Assembly: GCA_947095585.1 (NCBI GenBank)
Contig: OX352761.1
Location: forward strand, 25,883,777 to 25,947,776
DNA: 64,000 nucleotides
Direction: 5' to 3'
From: Nephrocerus scutellatus
Taxonomy: Eukaryota > Arthropoda > Insecta > Diptera > Pipunculidae
Numbering within the stretch: the stretch's first letter is position 1; every line of letters begins with the position of its first letter. A program made the position numbers and the translations under genes. The notes below the pieces were generated by a model. That model was not told the DNA's origin. It made no database searches and was given only the letters and a program-made list of their open reading frames with translations. Of the stretch, positions 24,215-36,500 are shown piece by piece.

Positions 24215-24870
24215 CTTGATCTATTGTTTTATCAATCTATTTAGTTGCGCAATATTATCAACTTTATATTTTCGCGATTGTGACTTCAAGTAGCCCCACA
24301 AGAAATAATTGCATGCTGCTATGCCAGGTTATTAAGGAGTCTATAAATTAGGATAAAAGAATCTTTGATAAGTGGTTTTAAACAGTCGCTTATGTAGTAG
24401 TAATATGCATTTATTTTAGTACCCTCGCGCAACGAAAATGGTTACTGTTGTGCCAAAATTAGATATTCCTAAAAATAGCATGAAGCTTTTCGGGTAAGAC
24501 GGTTTTGTGAAGGAAACTAATTCCACCCTAGTTTGCTCGCGACTAAAAAATTCCACACCTCTTTGGACATCGGCATTTGTTAAATAAAATCAAGCTTCGT
24601 CAAGTGTGCAATATTTCTTCCATTTATCACCTTTCAGTAGTCGGTAAAGTCCCATGGACCGTTGGTGCCTTTTGGTGATTGTTTGCGCAGACATGTTGTG
24701 ACGCTTCGGCTCCTTCAAAAGCCTTAGTTCAAAAAAAAAATTCAGAGTATATTGCATGACTCCAATAATTGTTTTATAAAGTTTTGCCAGATGTTTCTGC
24801 GTCGGTTGTTGCGGTTGAAATTTGGAGTTTTGACAAATATAATTTTCTTCCCGCATTTTTGTAAGGTTTA
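24215..24870 (-). pseudogene. Tc1/mariner-type transposase fragment 1
   Basis: Minus strand. The intact stretch from 24856 has SAQTITKRHQRSMGLYRLLK, GDKWKKYCTLDEA and, past a stop, FYLTNADVQR. Further down, REGTKINA with a tyrosine run and DCLKPLIKDSF appear. The end reads NYFLWGYLKSQSRKYKVDNI (~24250-24310). KYCTLDEAWF, GTKINADYY and FLWGYLKSQ-like phrases belong to mariner-related transposases. Several stops and shifts mean it is inactive. Confidence 0.75.
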
Positions 24871-25159
24871 TTATTCCTCATTAGCGGAATTATAAATTTT
24901 TTATGGTTACTTAGTGAACCCTTTGGGAATATTAAACGCAACTTTCTTAAACTCTTTTATAATTTATGAAAAACTAACGTAAATTGAAAATTAGTGCTTT
25001 CGACATTTAAAGTAAAATTGTTTTGGAATATTCTATTGCTCCCCACGTATATTCTATCACTCTCTAAAATGACGGGACTCTAAGTTATTTGTATTTAAAA
25101 TCGTTCACATTAATTTTTGATATACCTATGGAGTCATCCTCATACACGGGACAGTTTTA

Positions 25160-25425
25160 AACGACACATTTTTTTATTACATTGCATTTTTTTAGTGTCG
25201 GAAGTGATTAGTTATTTTATTTACTTGTGTCTATACTAAGCTTATAATGTTTTCAAATTTTTTTTAGCAATAACAAAATGAATAAAATCGCATCGACATA
25301 TGAGAAGTGATGTATTTGAAGAACCACCAGACCAGACAGACGATTAGGAAGAAAATAATTTGGAATTGTTTCAATGAAATACAATGTAAGAATAAAGCTG
25401 GAGGATGTTCCAAAAAATAAATCAG
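25160..25425. repeat. Upstream end of the SP2 duplication unit
   Basis: Aligns with 48680-48945 upstream of SP3: shared TTATTACATTGC, GTCTATACTAAGCTTATAAT, ACCAGACAGACGAT, GAGAAAATAATTTGGAATT. The match stops at ~25425, where the mariner and array insertion begins, and resumes at ~32550. Confidence 0.8.
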
Positions 25426-25439
25426 TTGTTCCAACCAAC

Positions 25440-26660
25440 TATAAAGGAAAAGACGTAACTACAAGGTGGCGCAGAATGAATCATCCAATTTTGTTTTTGA
25501 ATTACTTTTTTATTAAATAAAAAAATGATTTTGAGTGATGGAAATATTTATTGGGACCTTTAAAATTTTTTCTGTTAAGTGGAAAAGAAAATATCCGTCA
25601 AGTGGCTGCCGCCAGTGTTAATACACATTTGTGCCCGTTTTATCGCATTTTCCATGACTTTCCGCAAGATTTCCGGTGTCCACATTCCTGTCGAATATTC
25701 TTCTTAAGGGCTACGATTGTCTGAGGCTTGTTGGCATAAACCCACGAATTCAAGTAGCCCCAAAGAAAGAAGTCTGGGATGGTTAAATCGGGCGATCTTG
25801 GAGGCCATGCCAAATCGCCAAAACGGGAGATTACGCGACAAGGAAACGCTTTCTTTACAATATCCATTGTAGCCGTCTTGTTGAAACCACATGTTCACCA
25901 AGCCCCACTCATCCAATTCCGGCAGTAAGAAGTCGTTTATCATGGCCCTGTAGCGTTCGCCAGTAACAGTGATCGGCGTCCTCAAAAAAATACGGCCAAA
26001 TAGCTCCTCCCGCGTGAACGCCGCGAAACACAGTGGCTTTGAGTGGATGTGGATGTAATGGCTCTTCGTGCATCACACGCGCATTTTCAGTGCCCCATAA
26101 ACGAAGTGTTTGTTTATTGACGTAACAGCTTCGGTGGTAATGCGCCTCGTCGCTCATGATGATTTTCGACACATAATCGTCCTTTTCGTTTTTGATATTT
26201 AGGAGGGCTAGACAGTAATACACACGCGACCGAGGGTCAGCAGGCATTAACTAATGAACTGTTTGCACTTTGTACGGGAACATGTGTAAGTCTTTCACTA
26301 AAATTCGCTGTAGGGTACGTCTGGTGATACCCAATTGTGTGGCCCGTCGTCTGGTTGATGTTTCTTCGGTCTCAGCGATATCGGCAGACACAGCCGCGAT
26401 ATTCTCGGCCGAGCGACCAGTCCGGTGACGACGTCTCCTGTGTTTCCAGTCTGTTCGAGTCGAGTAGCTAAGCGCCGGAATGTTTGCCCAGTTGGCGCGA
26501 CACGATTAGAAAATCAACGTCGAAATTCACGCTGCGCCATCAACATGTCTAAAAAATCGTCACAATTATTCCACGCTCTTGCGGAGTATAGAGCTCCATT
26601 ACTTATCTGTTTGTATACTGCAGCTGTCTAGTTTATAAATTGTAACGAGGTTTTCCCAGA
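25440..26660 (-). mobile_element. Mariner-like DNA transposon, nearly complete transposase with frameshifts
   Basis: Minus strand, read from ~26640. The N-terminal helix-turn-helix part has AQREFRR, FRRLATRLEQTGNTGDVVTG and ATQLGITRRTLQRILVKDLH. The catalytic part has SDEAHYHRSCYVNKQTLRLW (first Asp), YFFEDADH, WFQQDG (second Asp) and RFGDLAWPPRSPDLTIPDFF (third Asp), ending near 25634 in LKKNIRQECG. A stop lies at ~26250, and frameshifts occur near 25985 and in the second Asp region (~25870). All three acidic residues survive. The terminal inverted repeats could not be fixed. Confidence 0.85.
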
Positions 26661-27440
26661 CGGGGTAATACTCAGTGTGACCAGGGTTCCTTTTATACTA
26701 AGGTCGTTACAATAAAAAGAATTTGTTTGTTTTAGAGAATGGAATTTAATGGTTTTTTTATTTCTTCTTCTCTTCGTTTAATTTGTAGATACACTTAAAA
26801 TTATTATTTGCTTAAAACTATACAATACTCTACTGTGTGTATTCTACTTATTACTATCACAGAACGACGTATCTCCAGGAAGGAGTATCACCCTTTCCGT
26901 GTATCGGGAAGATAGTTTATTCTAGCGTAAAGCGTGGATGAGAAGGCAAGGACTTCGCTCTTGAGCCGTTCAATCGTGAGGACGGTTTCTAGCGTAAAGC
27001 GTGGATGAGAAGGCAAGGACTTCGCTCTTGAGCCGTTCAATAGTGAGGATAGTTGCTGGCGTAAAGTATAAAGTGAAGGCAAGGGTTTTCGCTCTTAAGC
27101 CATTCACTTAGACCTATTGCCGGGAGGAGGGATCACTAGGAAAGATGGAAGACTGGATTCCTGGCCTTTTATACTCTTCCATCGATTGAGGAAATCCCGT
27201 TGACGCTACGATAGGAAAATCCGCTAAATCGTATGATCGGTCAATGGTGTATTGTTGTTGTTGCCCCTTTTGATTTTTGTGTTGTTTGTGGCTTTTCTTG
27301 GTCGTCATGTATTGCGTACTGTTTGTTGTAGCTTTACTTATGAGTCTGTGCCGTCTTGTATTGCCTGCTTGTTGTTGTTGTTCCTCTCGGCTGCCTAATA
27401 TTGCTGCTTACTTCTGAGTGTATGCGGCCATGTATTGTGG
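26660..27440 (-). repeat. LTR-like sequence with a 67-bp minisatellite
   Basis: Three units of 67 bases at about 26924, 26991 and 27058, built on AGCGTAAAGCGTGGATGAGA and CTTCGCTCTTGAGCCGTTCA. On the minus strand a TATAAAAGG box follows near 27170. A short TGTAACGAGG...GTCGTTACA bracket lies at 26640-26712. 27320-27440 is a diverged match to 28270-28400 of the neighbouring array. It is probably the remnant of an LTR element; borders are uncertain. Confidence 0.5.
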
Positions 27441-30400
27441 GTGCGTTACTCATAAGCAAAACCTTCTCTATAGAAAGCCCAACTGTTCCGATCGTACACA
27501 GAAACATGCTTAGATTCATCCAAAACGTATTTGTATTAGTAATCAACTAAAGAGCAAAATCCATATACAATTTTTCTGTTTCCCACTACCACATCTTACA
27601 TTTGTCGCTCTTTGCGACTACTTATTTTTTGTACACTGTATTCACATCCCACAAACACACATGCGTTTGGGCTTGGTTTACAGCATTAGTATGCGTAGAG
27701 TTGGGCTTTCTATAGTTTGGTCTAAATTTAACCATGTATCTGTGTACGATCGGAATAGTTGGGCTTTCTATAGAGAAGGTTTTGGATTCACATCCCACAA
27801 ACACACATGCGTTTGGGCTTGGTTTACAGCATTAGTATGCGTAGAGTTGGGCTCAAAACCTTCTCTATAGAAAGCCCAACTCAATGCATACTAATGCTGT
27901 AAACCAATCCAAAACGCGTCTGTGTTTTGGAATGTGAATACAGTGTACAAAAAATAAGTAGTCGCAAAGAGCGACAAACGTAAGATGTGGTAGTGGGAAA
28001 CAGAAAATTTTTATATGGATTTTGCTCTTTAATTGATTACTAATACAAATACGTTTTGGATAAAACTAAGCATGTATCTGTGTACGATCGGAACAGTCGG
28101 GCTTTCTATAGAGAAGGTTTTGGTTGGGCTTGGCTCTGTAGATGTGGTAGTGGGAAACAGAAAAATGTTATATGAATTTTGCTCTTTAATTGATTACTAA
28201 TACAAATACGTTTTGGATGAATCTAAGCCTGTATCTGTGTACGATCGGAACAGTTGGGCTTTCTATAGAGAAGGTTTTGCTCATAAATCATGAATTGGGT
28301 ATTCCGAGTCTGTGTTCTCTTGTACTGCATGCCTGTTGTTGTTGTTTTTAACTCAGCTGCCTGATAATGATGTGTATTTGTCATGTGTGGTGAATTTACG
28401 CGCGTCGAGAGGAGAGAAAAAAAGGGGAAAAATATAAAACTGGAGTTAGAATTGTGTCAGTGAAATAGGGAGCTTTTATTTATTGTGTAGTCACACTAGC
28501 GGCCACAATATTTGGTACAGGTTGAATAAATAAAATAGTTTTAAATACGCATGTGAAGTTTTTAACAAATAACGAAATTAACAGAATCTCATATGTATAC
28601 AGCCTGCATATGTATTGGTAAAAATAACATTTGTTATTTTGAATTTAGAGCTTCGCTGTAAAGCAGATTAACAAGCTCACATATATGTCTCACTAAATTG
28701 ACCCACACCCATGTCTTCCTAAAGGAATTATCTATCGAAAAGATTTTGTAAGATTACAATGCAAAGGGGAAGAGGCATTTTTGCATCGGTTTGAACTTTT
28801 GTTATTTTCATGAAATTCGTCAATTTGGAGGTTCTCTTTCAAGCGGATTGGCAAGTTCCCAGTGATGTCTCACTTAATTGACCCACACCTGTGTCTTCCT
28901 AAAGGATTAATCTATCGAATAGAGTTTGTTAGATTACAATGCAGAGGGGAAGAGGCATTTTTGCATCGGTTTGAACTTTTGTTATTTTCATGAAACGCAT
29001 GTGTGTGTGCCCAAACGCATGTGTGTTTGTGGGATGTGAATCCAAAACCTTCTCTATAGAAAGCCCAACTGTTCCGATCGTACACAGAAACATGCTTAGA
29101 TTCATCCAAAACGTATTTGTATTAGTAATCAACTAAAGAGCAAAATCCATATACAATTTTTCTGTTTCCCACTACCACATCTTACATTTGTCGCTCTTTG
29201 CGACTACTTATTTTTTGTACACTGTATTCACATCCCACAAACACACATGCGTTTGGGCTTGGTTTACAGCATTAGTATGCGTAGAGTTGGGCTTTCTATA
29301 GTTTGGTCTAAATCTAACCATGTATCTGTGTACGATCGGAACAGTTGGGCTTTCTATAGAGAAGGTTTTGGATTCACATCCCACAAACACACATGCGTTT
29401 GGGCTTGGTTTACAGCATTAGTATGCGTAGAGTTGGGCTCAAAACCTTCTCTATAGAAAGCCCAACTCAATGCATACTAATGCTGTAAACCAATCCAAAA
29501 CGCGTCTGTGTTTTGGAATGTGAATACAGTGTACAAAAAATAAGTAGTCGCAAAGAGCGACAAACGTAAGATGTGGTAGTGGGAAACAGAAAATTTTTAT
29601 ATGGATTTTGCTCTTTAATTGATTACTAATACAAATACGTTTTGGATAAAACTAAGCATGTATCTGTGTACGATCGGAACAGTCGGGCTTTCTATAGAGA
29701 AGGTTTTGGTTGGGCTTGGCTCTGTAGATGTGGTAGTGGGAAACAGAAAAATGTTATATGAATTTTGCTCTTTAATTGATTACTAATACAAATACGTTTT
29801 GGATGAATCTAAGCCTGTATCTGTGTACGATCGGAACAGTTGGGCTTTCTATAGAGAAGGTTTTGCTCATAAATCATGAATTGGGTATTCCGAGTCTGTG
29901 TTCTCTTGTACTGCATGCCTGTTGTTGTTGTTTTTAACTCAGCTGCCTGATAATGATGTGTATTTGTCATGTGTGGTGAATTTACGCGCGTCGAGAGGAG
30001 AGAAAAAAAGGGGAAAAATATAAAACTGGAGTTAGAATTGTGTCAGTGAAATAGGGAGCTTTTATTTATTGTGTAGTCACACTAGCGGCCACAATATTTG
30101 GTACAGGTTGAATAAATAAAATAGTTTTAAATACGCATGTGAAGTTTTTAACAAATAACGAAATTAACAGAATCTCATATGTATACAGCCTGCATATGTA
30201 TTGGTAAAAATAACATTTGTTATTTTGAATTTAGAGCTTCGCTGTAAAGCAGATTAACAAGCTCACATATATGTCTCACTAAATTGACCCACACCCATGT
30301 CTTCCTAAAGGAATTATCTATCGAAAAGATTTTGTAAGATTACAATGCAAAGGGGAAGAGGCAGTTGTGCATCGGTTTGAACTTTTGTTATTTTCATGAA

Positions 30401-31960
30401 ATTCGTCAATTTGGAGGTTCTCTTTCAAGCGGATTGGCAAGTTCCCAGTGATGTCTCACTAAATTGACCCACACCTGTGTCTTCCTAAAGGAATAATCTA
30501 TCGAATAGAGTTTGTTAGATTACAATGCAGAGGGGAAGAGGCATTTTTGCATCGGTTTGAACTTTTGTTATTTTCATGAAACGCATGTGTGTGTGCCCAA
30601 ACGCATGTGTGTTTGTGGGATGTGAATCCAAAACCTTCTCTATAGAAAGCCCAACTGTTCCGATCGTACACAGAAACATGCTTAGATTCATCCAAAACGT
30701 ATTTGTATTAGTAATCAACTAAAGAGCAAAATCCATATACAATTTTTCTGTTTCCCACTACCACATCTTACATTTCTCGCTCTTTGCGACTTCTTATTTT
30801 TTGTACACTGTATTTACATCCCACAAACACACATGCGTTTGGTCTTGGTTTACAGCATTAGTATGCGTAGAGTTGGGCTTTCTATAGAGAAGGTTTTGAT
30901 CGGAACAGTTGGGCTTTCTATAGAGAAGGTTTTGCTCATAAATCATGAATTGGGTATTCCGAGTCTGTGTTCTCTTGTACTGCATGCCTGTTGTTGTTGT
31001 TTTTAACTCAGCTGCCTGATAATGATGTGTATTTGTCATGTGTGGTGAATTTACGCGCGTCGAGAGGAGAGAAAAAAAGGGGAAAAATATAAAACTGGAG
31101 TTAGAATTGTGTCAGTGAAATAGGGAGCTTTTATTTATTGTGTAGTCACACTAGCGGCCACAATATTTGGTACAGGTTGAATAAATAAAATAGTTTTAAA
31201 TACGCATGTGAAGTTTTTAACAAATAACAAAATTAACAGAATCTCATATGTATACAGCCTGCATATGCATTGGTAAAAATAACATTTGTTATTTTGAATT
31301 TAGAGCTTCGCTGTAAAGCAGATTAACAAGCTCACATATATGTCTCACTAAATTGACCCACACCCATGTCTTCCTAAAGGAATTATCTATCGAAAAGATT
31401 TTGTAAGATTACAATGCAAAGGGGAAGAGGCAGTTGTGCATCGGTTTGAACTTTTGTTATTTTCATGAAATTCGTCAATTTGGAGGTTCTCTTTCAAGCG
31501 GATTGGCAAGTTCCCAGTGATGTCTCACTAAATTGACCCACACCTGTGTCTTCCTAAAGGAATAATCTATCGAATAGAGTTTGTTAGATTACAATGCAGA
31601 GGGGAAGAGGCATTTTTGCATCGGTTTGAACTTTTGTTATTTTCATGAAATTCGTCAATTTGGAGGTTCTCTTTCAAGCGGATTGGCAAGTTCCCAGAGA
31701 TGTCTCACTAAATTGACCCACACCTGTGTCTTCCTAAAGGAATAATCTATCGAATAGAGTTTGTTAGATTATAATGCAGAGGGGAAGAGGCATTTTTGCA
31801 TCGGTTTGAACTTTTGTTATTTTCATGAAATTCGTCAATTTGGAGGTTCTCTTTCAAGCGGATTTGCAAGTTCCCAGTGATGTCTCACTAAATTGACCCA
31901 CACCTGTGTCTTCCTAAAGGAATAATCTATCGAATAGAGTTTGTTTGTTATTACATTTCT
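27441..31960. repeat. Tandem array, 1586-base unit, about 2.5 copies
   Basis: Sequence at 27460-29045 repeats nearly base for base at 29046-30631, and again from 30632 with an internal deletion of several hundred bases near 30895. Landmarks are offset by 1586 (for example 27622/29208/30794 and 28912/30498). Inside each unit the motif CTTCTCTATAGAAAGCCCAA occurs many times in both orientations. A 120-base TGTGG...CCACA segment with TATAAAA and AATAAA (28386-28507 and repeats) may be a short LTR. ORFs inside are by-products of the repeats. Confidence 0.85.
31455..31955. repeat. 180-bp sub-repeats at the end of the array
   Basis: The last part of the array unit is itself repeated. AATTCGTCAATTTGGAGGTT starts at about 31469, 31649 and 31829, a period of 180. 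An inverted copy of the unit start (AAAATTGACGAATTTCATGA) closes the region at 32505-32545. Confidence 0.85.
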
Positions 31961-33579
31961 TCTGAAAGGGAATTTTGGCTGTTTTGTTGGGGGCATTTAA
32001 AAACCCTAATATTTAGAATTGTGTTTTTCAACTAAATACAGCTATATACCGAAATAAATATATAAAAAACCGATGGAGAGAATAGGCACCTGAAGAAACT
32101 TAAAAAATTAAAATTTATAATTATTGAGTGGTGATAAATATAGTATATTCATCTGTCACATATTTTCATACTAAAACATAACAATACTGAATACAACATT
32201 ATTGTAATGATTAATATAATGGTATGGTCTATAATAAAAGAATTTTCCCCATTTAATATTAAATATCTATGAATCGTTACATTATCATTTTTCACACAAT
32301 CGCAAATAATTGCGCAAATTTATTATTATTAGTGGAAACAGAGGGTAATTTCAAGGCGCACTGTTAAATGATTTCAAATCATGTAATGTTAGGTTATTCG
32401 TGATGTAGGTATACACATAATATTTAACTTAACATATATATGTTACGTTAGGGGGACAAAGTTAAATCTCTGTTAGCTAACCAATTTGCTATACAGTGAA
32501 CCTCAAAATTGACGAATTTCATGAAAATAACAAAATGCACAAATACGATCATCGGGAAATGTTACCTCATATAACTACAATTTTTAATAAATTTTTACCT
32601 TTTTTGTAGTCTTTATACACTTTCAATGTTACTGTATAATCAATTATAAGCTAGTGTTACTTTACTTTTCAATGTGGGGTGAATCTTCCACATTATCACA
32701 GCCATACGATGGCATACTAGATGCCAACCTGACGTAAACGTGGCATACTTGTAAAAGGTCGTAAGTGGTGCGGGTTAAAACCTGTACCATTACTCATATG
32801 TTTTTTATGAAAATTGTTTTTTTTTTACGTTTATAATAGCTTAATTGAATTTATAAGAAATCCCCCAACACATTTATAGCTATTATGTCAATATTCTACG
32901 AGTAATGGATTTGGGATTATTTAGTTTTAATTAATAATTTTAATTTGTAAACATAGGTAAGGAGTGCATCTAGCGCGTGCGGGGCTGGTTTTTATTAATA
33001 CGAGTTCATATTTCCGACGAGCTTTAGAAACAATAGTAGAATATGAACAAGTGCCTCTTGTTTAGAGACACTACAACGTACCTCAAATCACCTTTGGCCA
33101 ATAGAAAGTTAATTGGTGAGTACTTGTTCCTACTCAGGTTAATTGTTAGTTTCTGAAATAATGTTCAACACGGCTTTGTAGCACAATAGTATTGATACTC
33201 CTAACCAGGAATGATAGATCTGTCATTCTATTTGTACTTAAAAGCAATTTTATTTCATAAATTTTGAGAAAAATATTACATTTTTCAAATCTCAATATAT
33301 ACTTCAGTAATGTAGTACATAATTATACACTGAAATGTTTTAAAATGTAAATAAGCAACACGATGAAATTGTATCTCTCGAGGTTGAATAACTCTAGATT
33401 AGAAGTGTTTTTTTATTAAAAGCTTAATGGCAGATAATTAAATTGCTTGTTAGAACCAGTCGTAATAACAATTTCTATCTCTTACTTACTTACCAAGGTG
33501 TTCTTTATGTCATGAATTATTTTTCTTTCAAATAGTTAGTAGTGTGTCTGAGTTGTTTACTCTGTGGTCTGTGCTGAAA
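31961..33579. other. SP2 upstream flank, partly duplicated upstream of SP3
   Basis: 32550-33579 aligns with ~49115-50248. Shared items include TCTAGCGCGTGCGG, GGCGCTGGTTTTTATTAA-like text, GAACAAGTGCC, GAAAGTTAAT(T/G)GGTGAGTACTTG, GTATCTCTCGAGGTTGAATA and TGTTTGCTCTGTGGTCTGTG-like text just before the ATG. It should include the SP2 promoter and 5' UTR. 31961-32500 has no recognisable feature. Confidence 0.65.
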
Positions 33580-36500
33580 ATGGTCAAATTAATAAACATT
33601 CCTGTGCTTTTGTTTTTATTAACTATTTGTCAATGTGGTAAAGTCTAAATAAACTCTTTATTTATATAAAACTTAAGAAGTTATTGATTGAGGGCAAATT
33701 ATTGAAGAAGTGGTGTGAAATATTTGAAATCGAACGCAAAAAGTCTGTTGCGAGTCAACTGCCATCAAGCCCCACCAAGTACCGAGATTCGAACTCATTG
33801 CAGACAAATAAATACATATTTTCATAAATGTCTGGAACTCAAATCAAATCAAAAATGAAAACATTAACTAATCGGAGAGCCAAAAGAACAAATGGGCTTC
33901 AATATATCCAGTGGCTTAGGCGTTATGACGCTATATAATCAGTATTACAGAATAGGGATTTCTTATACCCGTATTAATAAAATTATTAAGAGGACCATCC
34001 CATATGTAAAAGTTGTCGTAGAATTTAGTTTTTAGATGGAGAGTTCAATCCTTAATGAGTCCAACATTAGATTCTTCGCGAAGAGAGACGGTATTACAAG
34101 GTGAAGCATAGCGACCACATTCTGGTAAAGTTATGATGATGGGTATAAGGTCTGAAATATTACCTTAAAAACAACAATTTTACTTTCATTGCTAATCAAA
34201 AACCTTCGATTTGTGATTGAAAATAATACTTTTATTGCTATATTTGATTTAACAATTGTTTGTTTAAAAATATTTGAGACAGTTATTTGGTTGAGATGTA
34301 TATTAGGTCGAATATCTTCTTCTTTCTTTCTTCCCTTTCTCCGCGGGGGAGCATAGGGCTTCTACAAACGCCCGCCAACGAACTTGATTCATCGCCTGAG
34401 GTTTCAAGAGACGCCACTGAGATTTCGCTTTCCCTTCTATTGTCCTTTTCCATTTCTTGCTAGGACGGCCAACTTGACGGCTTCCTTGTGGATTCCAGTC
34501 GAGCGCTAGTTTCGTTGGCTTTCTCAAAGTGTGGCCAATCCAGCTCTATTTTCGTCGTCTGACGGTGATCGCGATTGCTCCCTGCTGCGTTACTCTCCGC
34601 AAGTCTTGATTGGTGATAATGTCCGACCATCTTATTCTCAGTATCCTCCTTAAGCACTTGTTGACGAAGACTTGGAGGCGCGTAGCAATTGACTCTGTGA
34701 CTTTCGACGTTTCACAGCCATACGAGAGTACTGAGAGAACGTTTGATCAGAAGATCGTAAGCTTCAGATTCCGGAAGATTTGCGAGGATTCCAGATATTA
34801 TTTAGCATACTTTAGGAGTGTTGCGCCTTGTATACACGATAGCACACATCTTAGTCAGCACCACCATTTTTTGACATCCATCTGCACAAATAACAAAACT
34901 TATCGACTTCCTCTATTTGATGTCCGTCAGTCACTATAGATTGTGATAGAAGACATATATCATCGGCATAGTCAAGGTCTTCTAGGCGATGAAAAACATT
35001 CCATGGCAAACCCGATGGAGTACGGGTTACTATTTTCATCGCCCAGTCAATTGTGAAAAGCAATGGTGAGGGTGTGCAACCTTGCTTGACTCCCGAGTAG
35101 ATGTTAAAAGGTGAGCCAAGATGACCGTTATGAATAACGATACTCAACTGACTGTTCAATGATTATACGCAGGGTGTTAATTTGATCAGTACACGAACGG
35201 TTTGGGCGAAATCCTGCTTGTTCATTTCTCAAAATTGGCTCTAACGCACTTCGTAAGCGCCTAGATATTATAGAGGAGATCACTTTGTTTATGGTGTTTA
35301 GTAGGGTAATTCCTCTCCAGTTTTCGCAATTGCTCAAATCACCTTTCTTGGGGAGTTTGACTATTAAGCCTTCTTTTAACGACGATGGAATGGATTCAGA
35401 TTCCCAGATATCTTGATATATCGCATGCAATTTTCGCGTAGTTAACTCGACGTCCGCTTGAAGGAGTTCTGCGTAGATTTTGTCATTGCCTGCTGCTTTA
35501 CCTGATTGCAGTGAAAGAATTGTTGTCCCTATCTCATCCAACGAAGGAGTAGCGACGCTGATGTTAAGTAGCCTATTAAGGTGCGTATGTGGGTTGACAG
35601 ACGTGGTTGATATCGTCTTAAAATGTTCTGTCCAGAGGGTTAATTGTTGTTCCTCCATAAGGTCTCAAAAAAAAATCCCTTAAATGTGAATCAACACGCC
35701 TATCAGCGTGGTAAATCCTGTGAGTCGATAATTTATTTATTGATCTTGTTTTCAGGATTGAAAAGAGCATGATGAACGGACCTTTCATTATAGGGGAGTT
35801 AATTGATATTGAGGGAGCTTTTGACAACGGATGATAAAGTTACGGTCGAAGTGGCCACGGGATGCCCACAAGGCGTAGTCCTTTCGCCGCTTCTATGGTG
35901 CTTTGTTGTCAATTCTTTGCTCGAAGAAGTTCTTCAATTAGATATACACATACAAGCATATGCGGACAATGTATGTAATATCTCATACAATAAATCCGTC
36001 AGGGCCGCTGTATAAATCTACAGATTGCTCTGAATCGGTTGGATAATTGGTACAGCAGAAATAGACTATCAATAAATCCGAGTAAAACTACTGCAGTTTT
36101 ATTTACTCGTAAGCGTAAATTCGATTGTCTTATTCCTCATGTACTAAAAGCTTTCACTTTGCCAATCTCCACGGAAATCAAATACCTAGGAGTAATTCTA
36201 GATGGCTTGATAATGTGGAAGATTCACCTGGTATCGAGAATATCGAAAGCTCAGTGTACCTTTATTCAATGTAAAAGAGCATTTGGTAAATCATGTGGGC
36301 TGAGTACGAAAATGGTACCCTGGTTGTACTTTACGATAATCAGACCCATACTTACCTATGCGGCAATTGTTTGGTGGCCAAGAACTTGTCTGAAAATGGC
36401 TAAGAGAACACTAAACAATTTGCAAAGGAACGTCTGCCTGGGTATAACGGGCGTAATCCGCTCTACATCGGCAGATGCTCTCAATACACTGCTAAACCTG

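Noticed and set aside
27622..31039. Repeated small ORFs (60-81 codons) as a protein family
   Set aside because: They are identical because the 1586-bp unit is repeated, overlap on both strands, and show no domain or start-site conservation beyond the DNA repeat.
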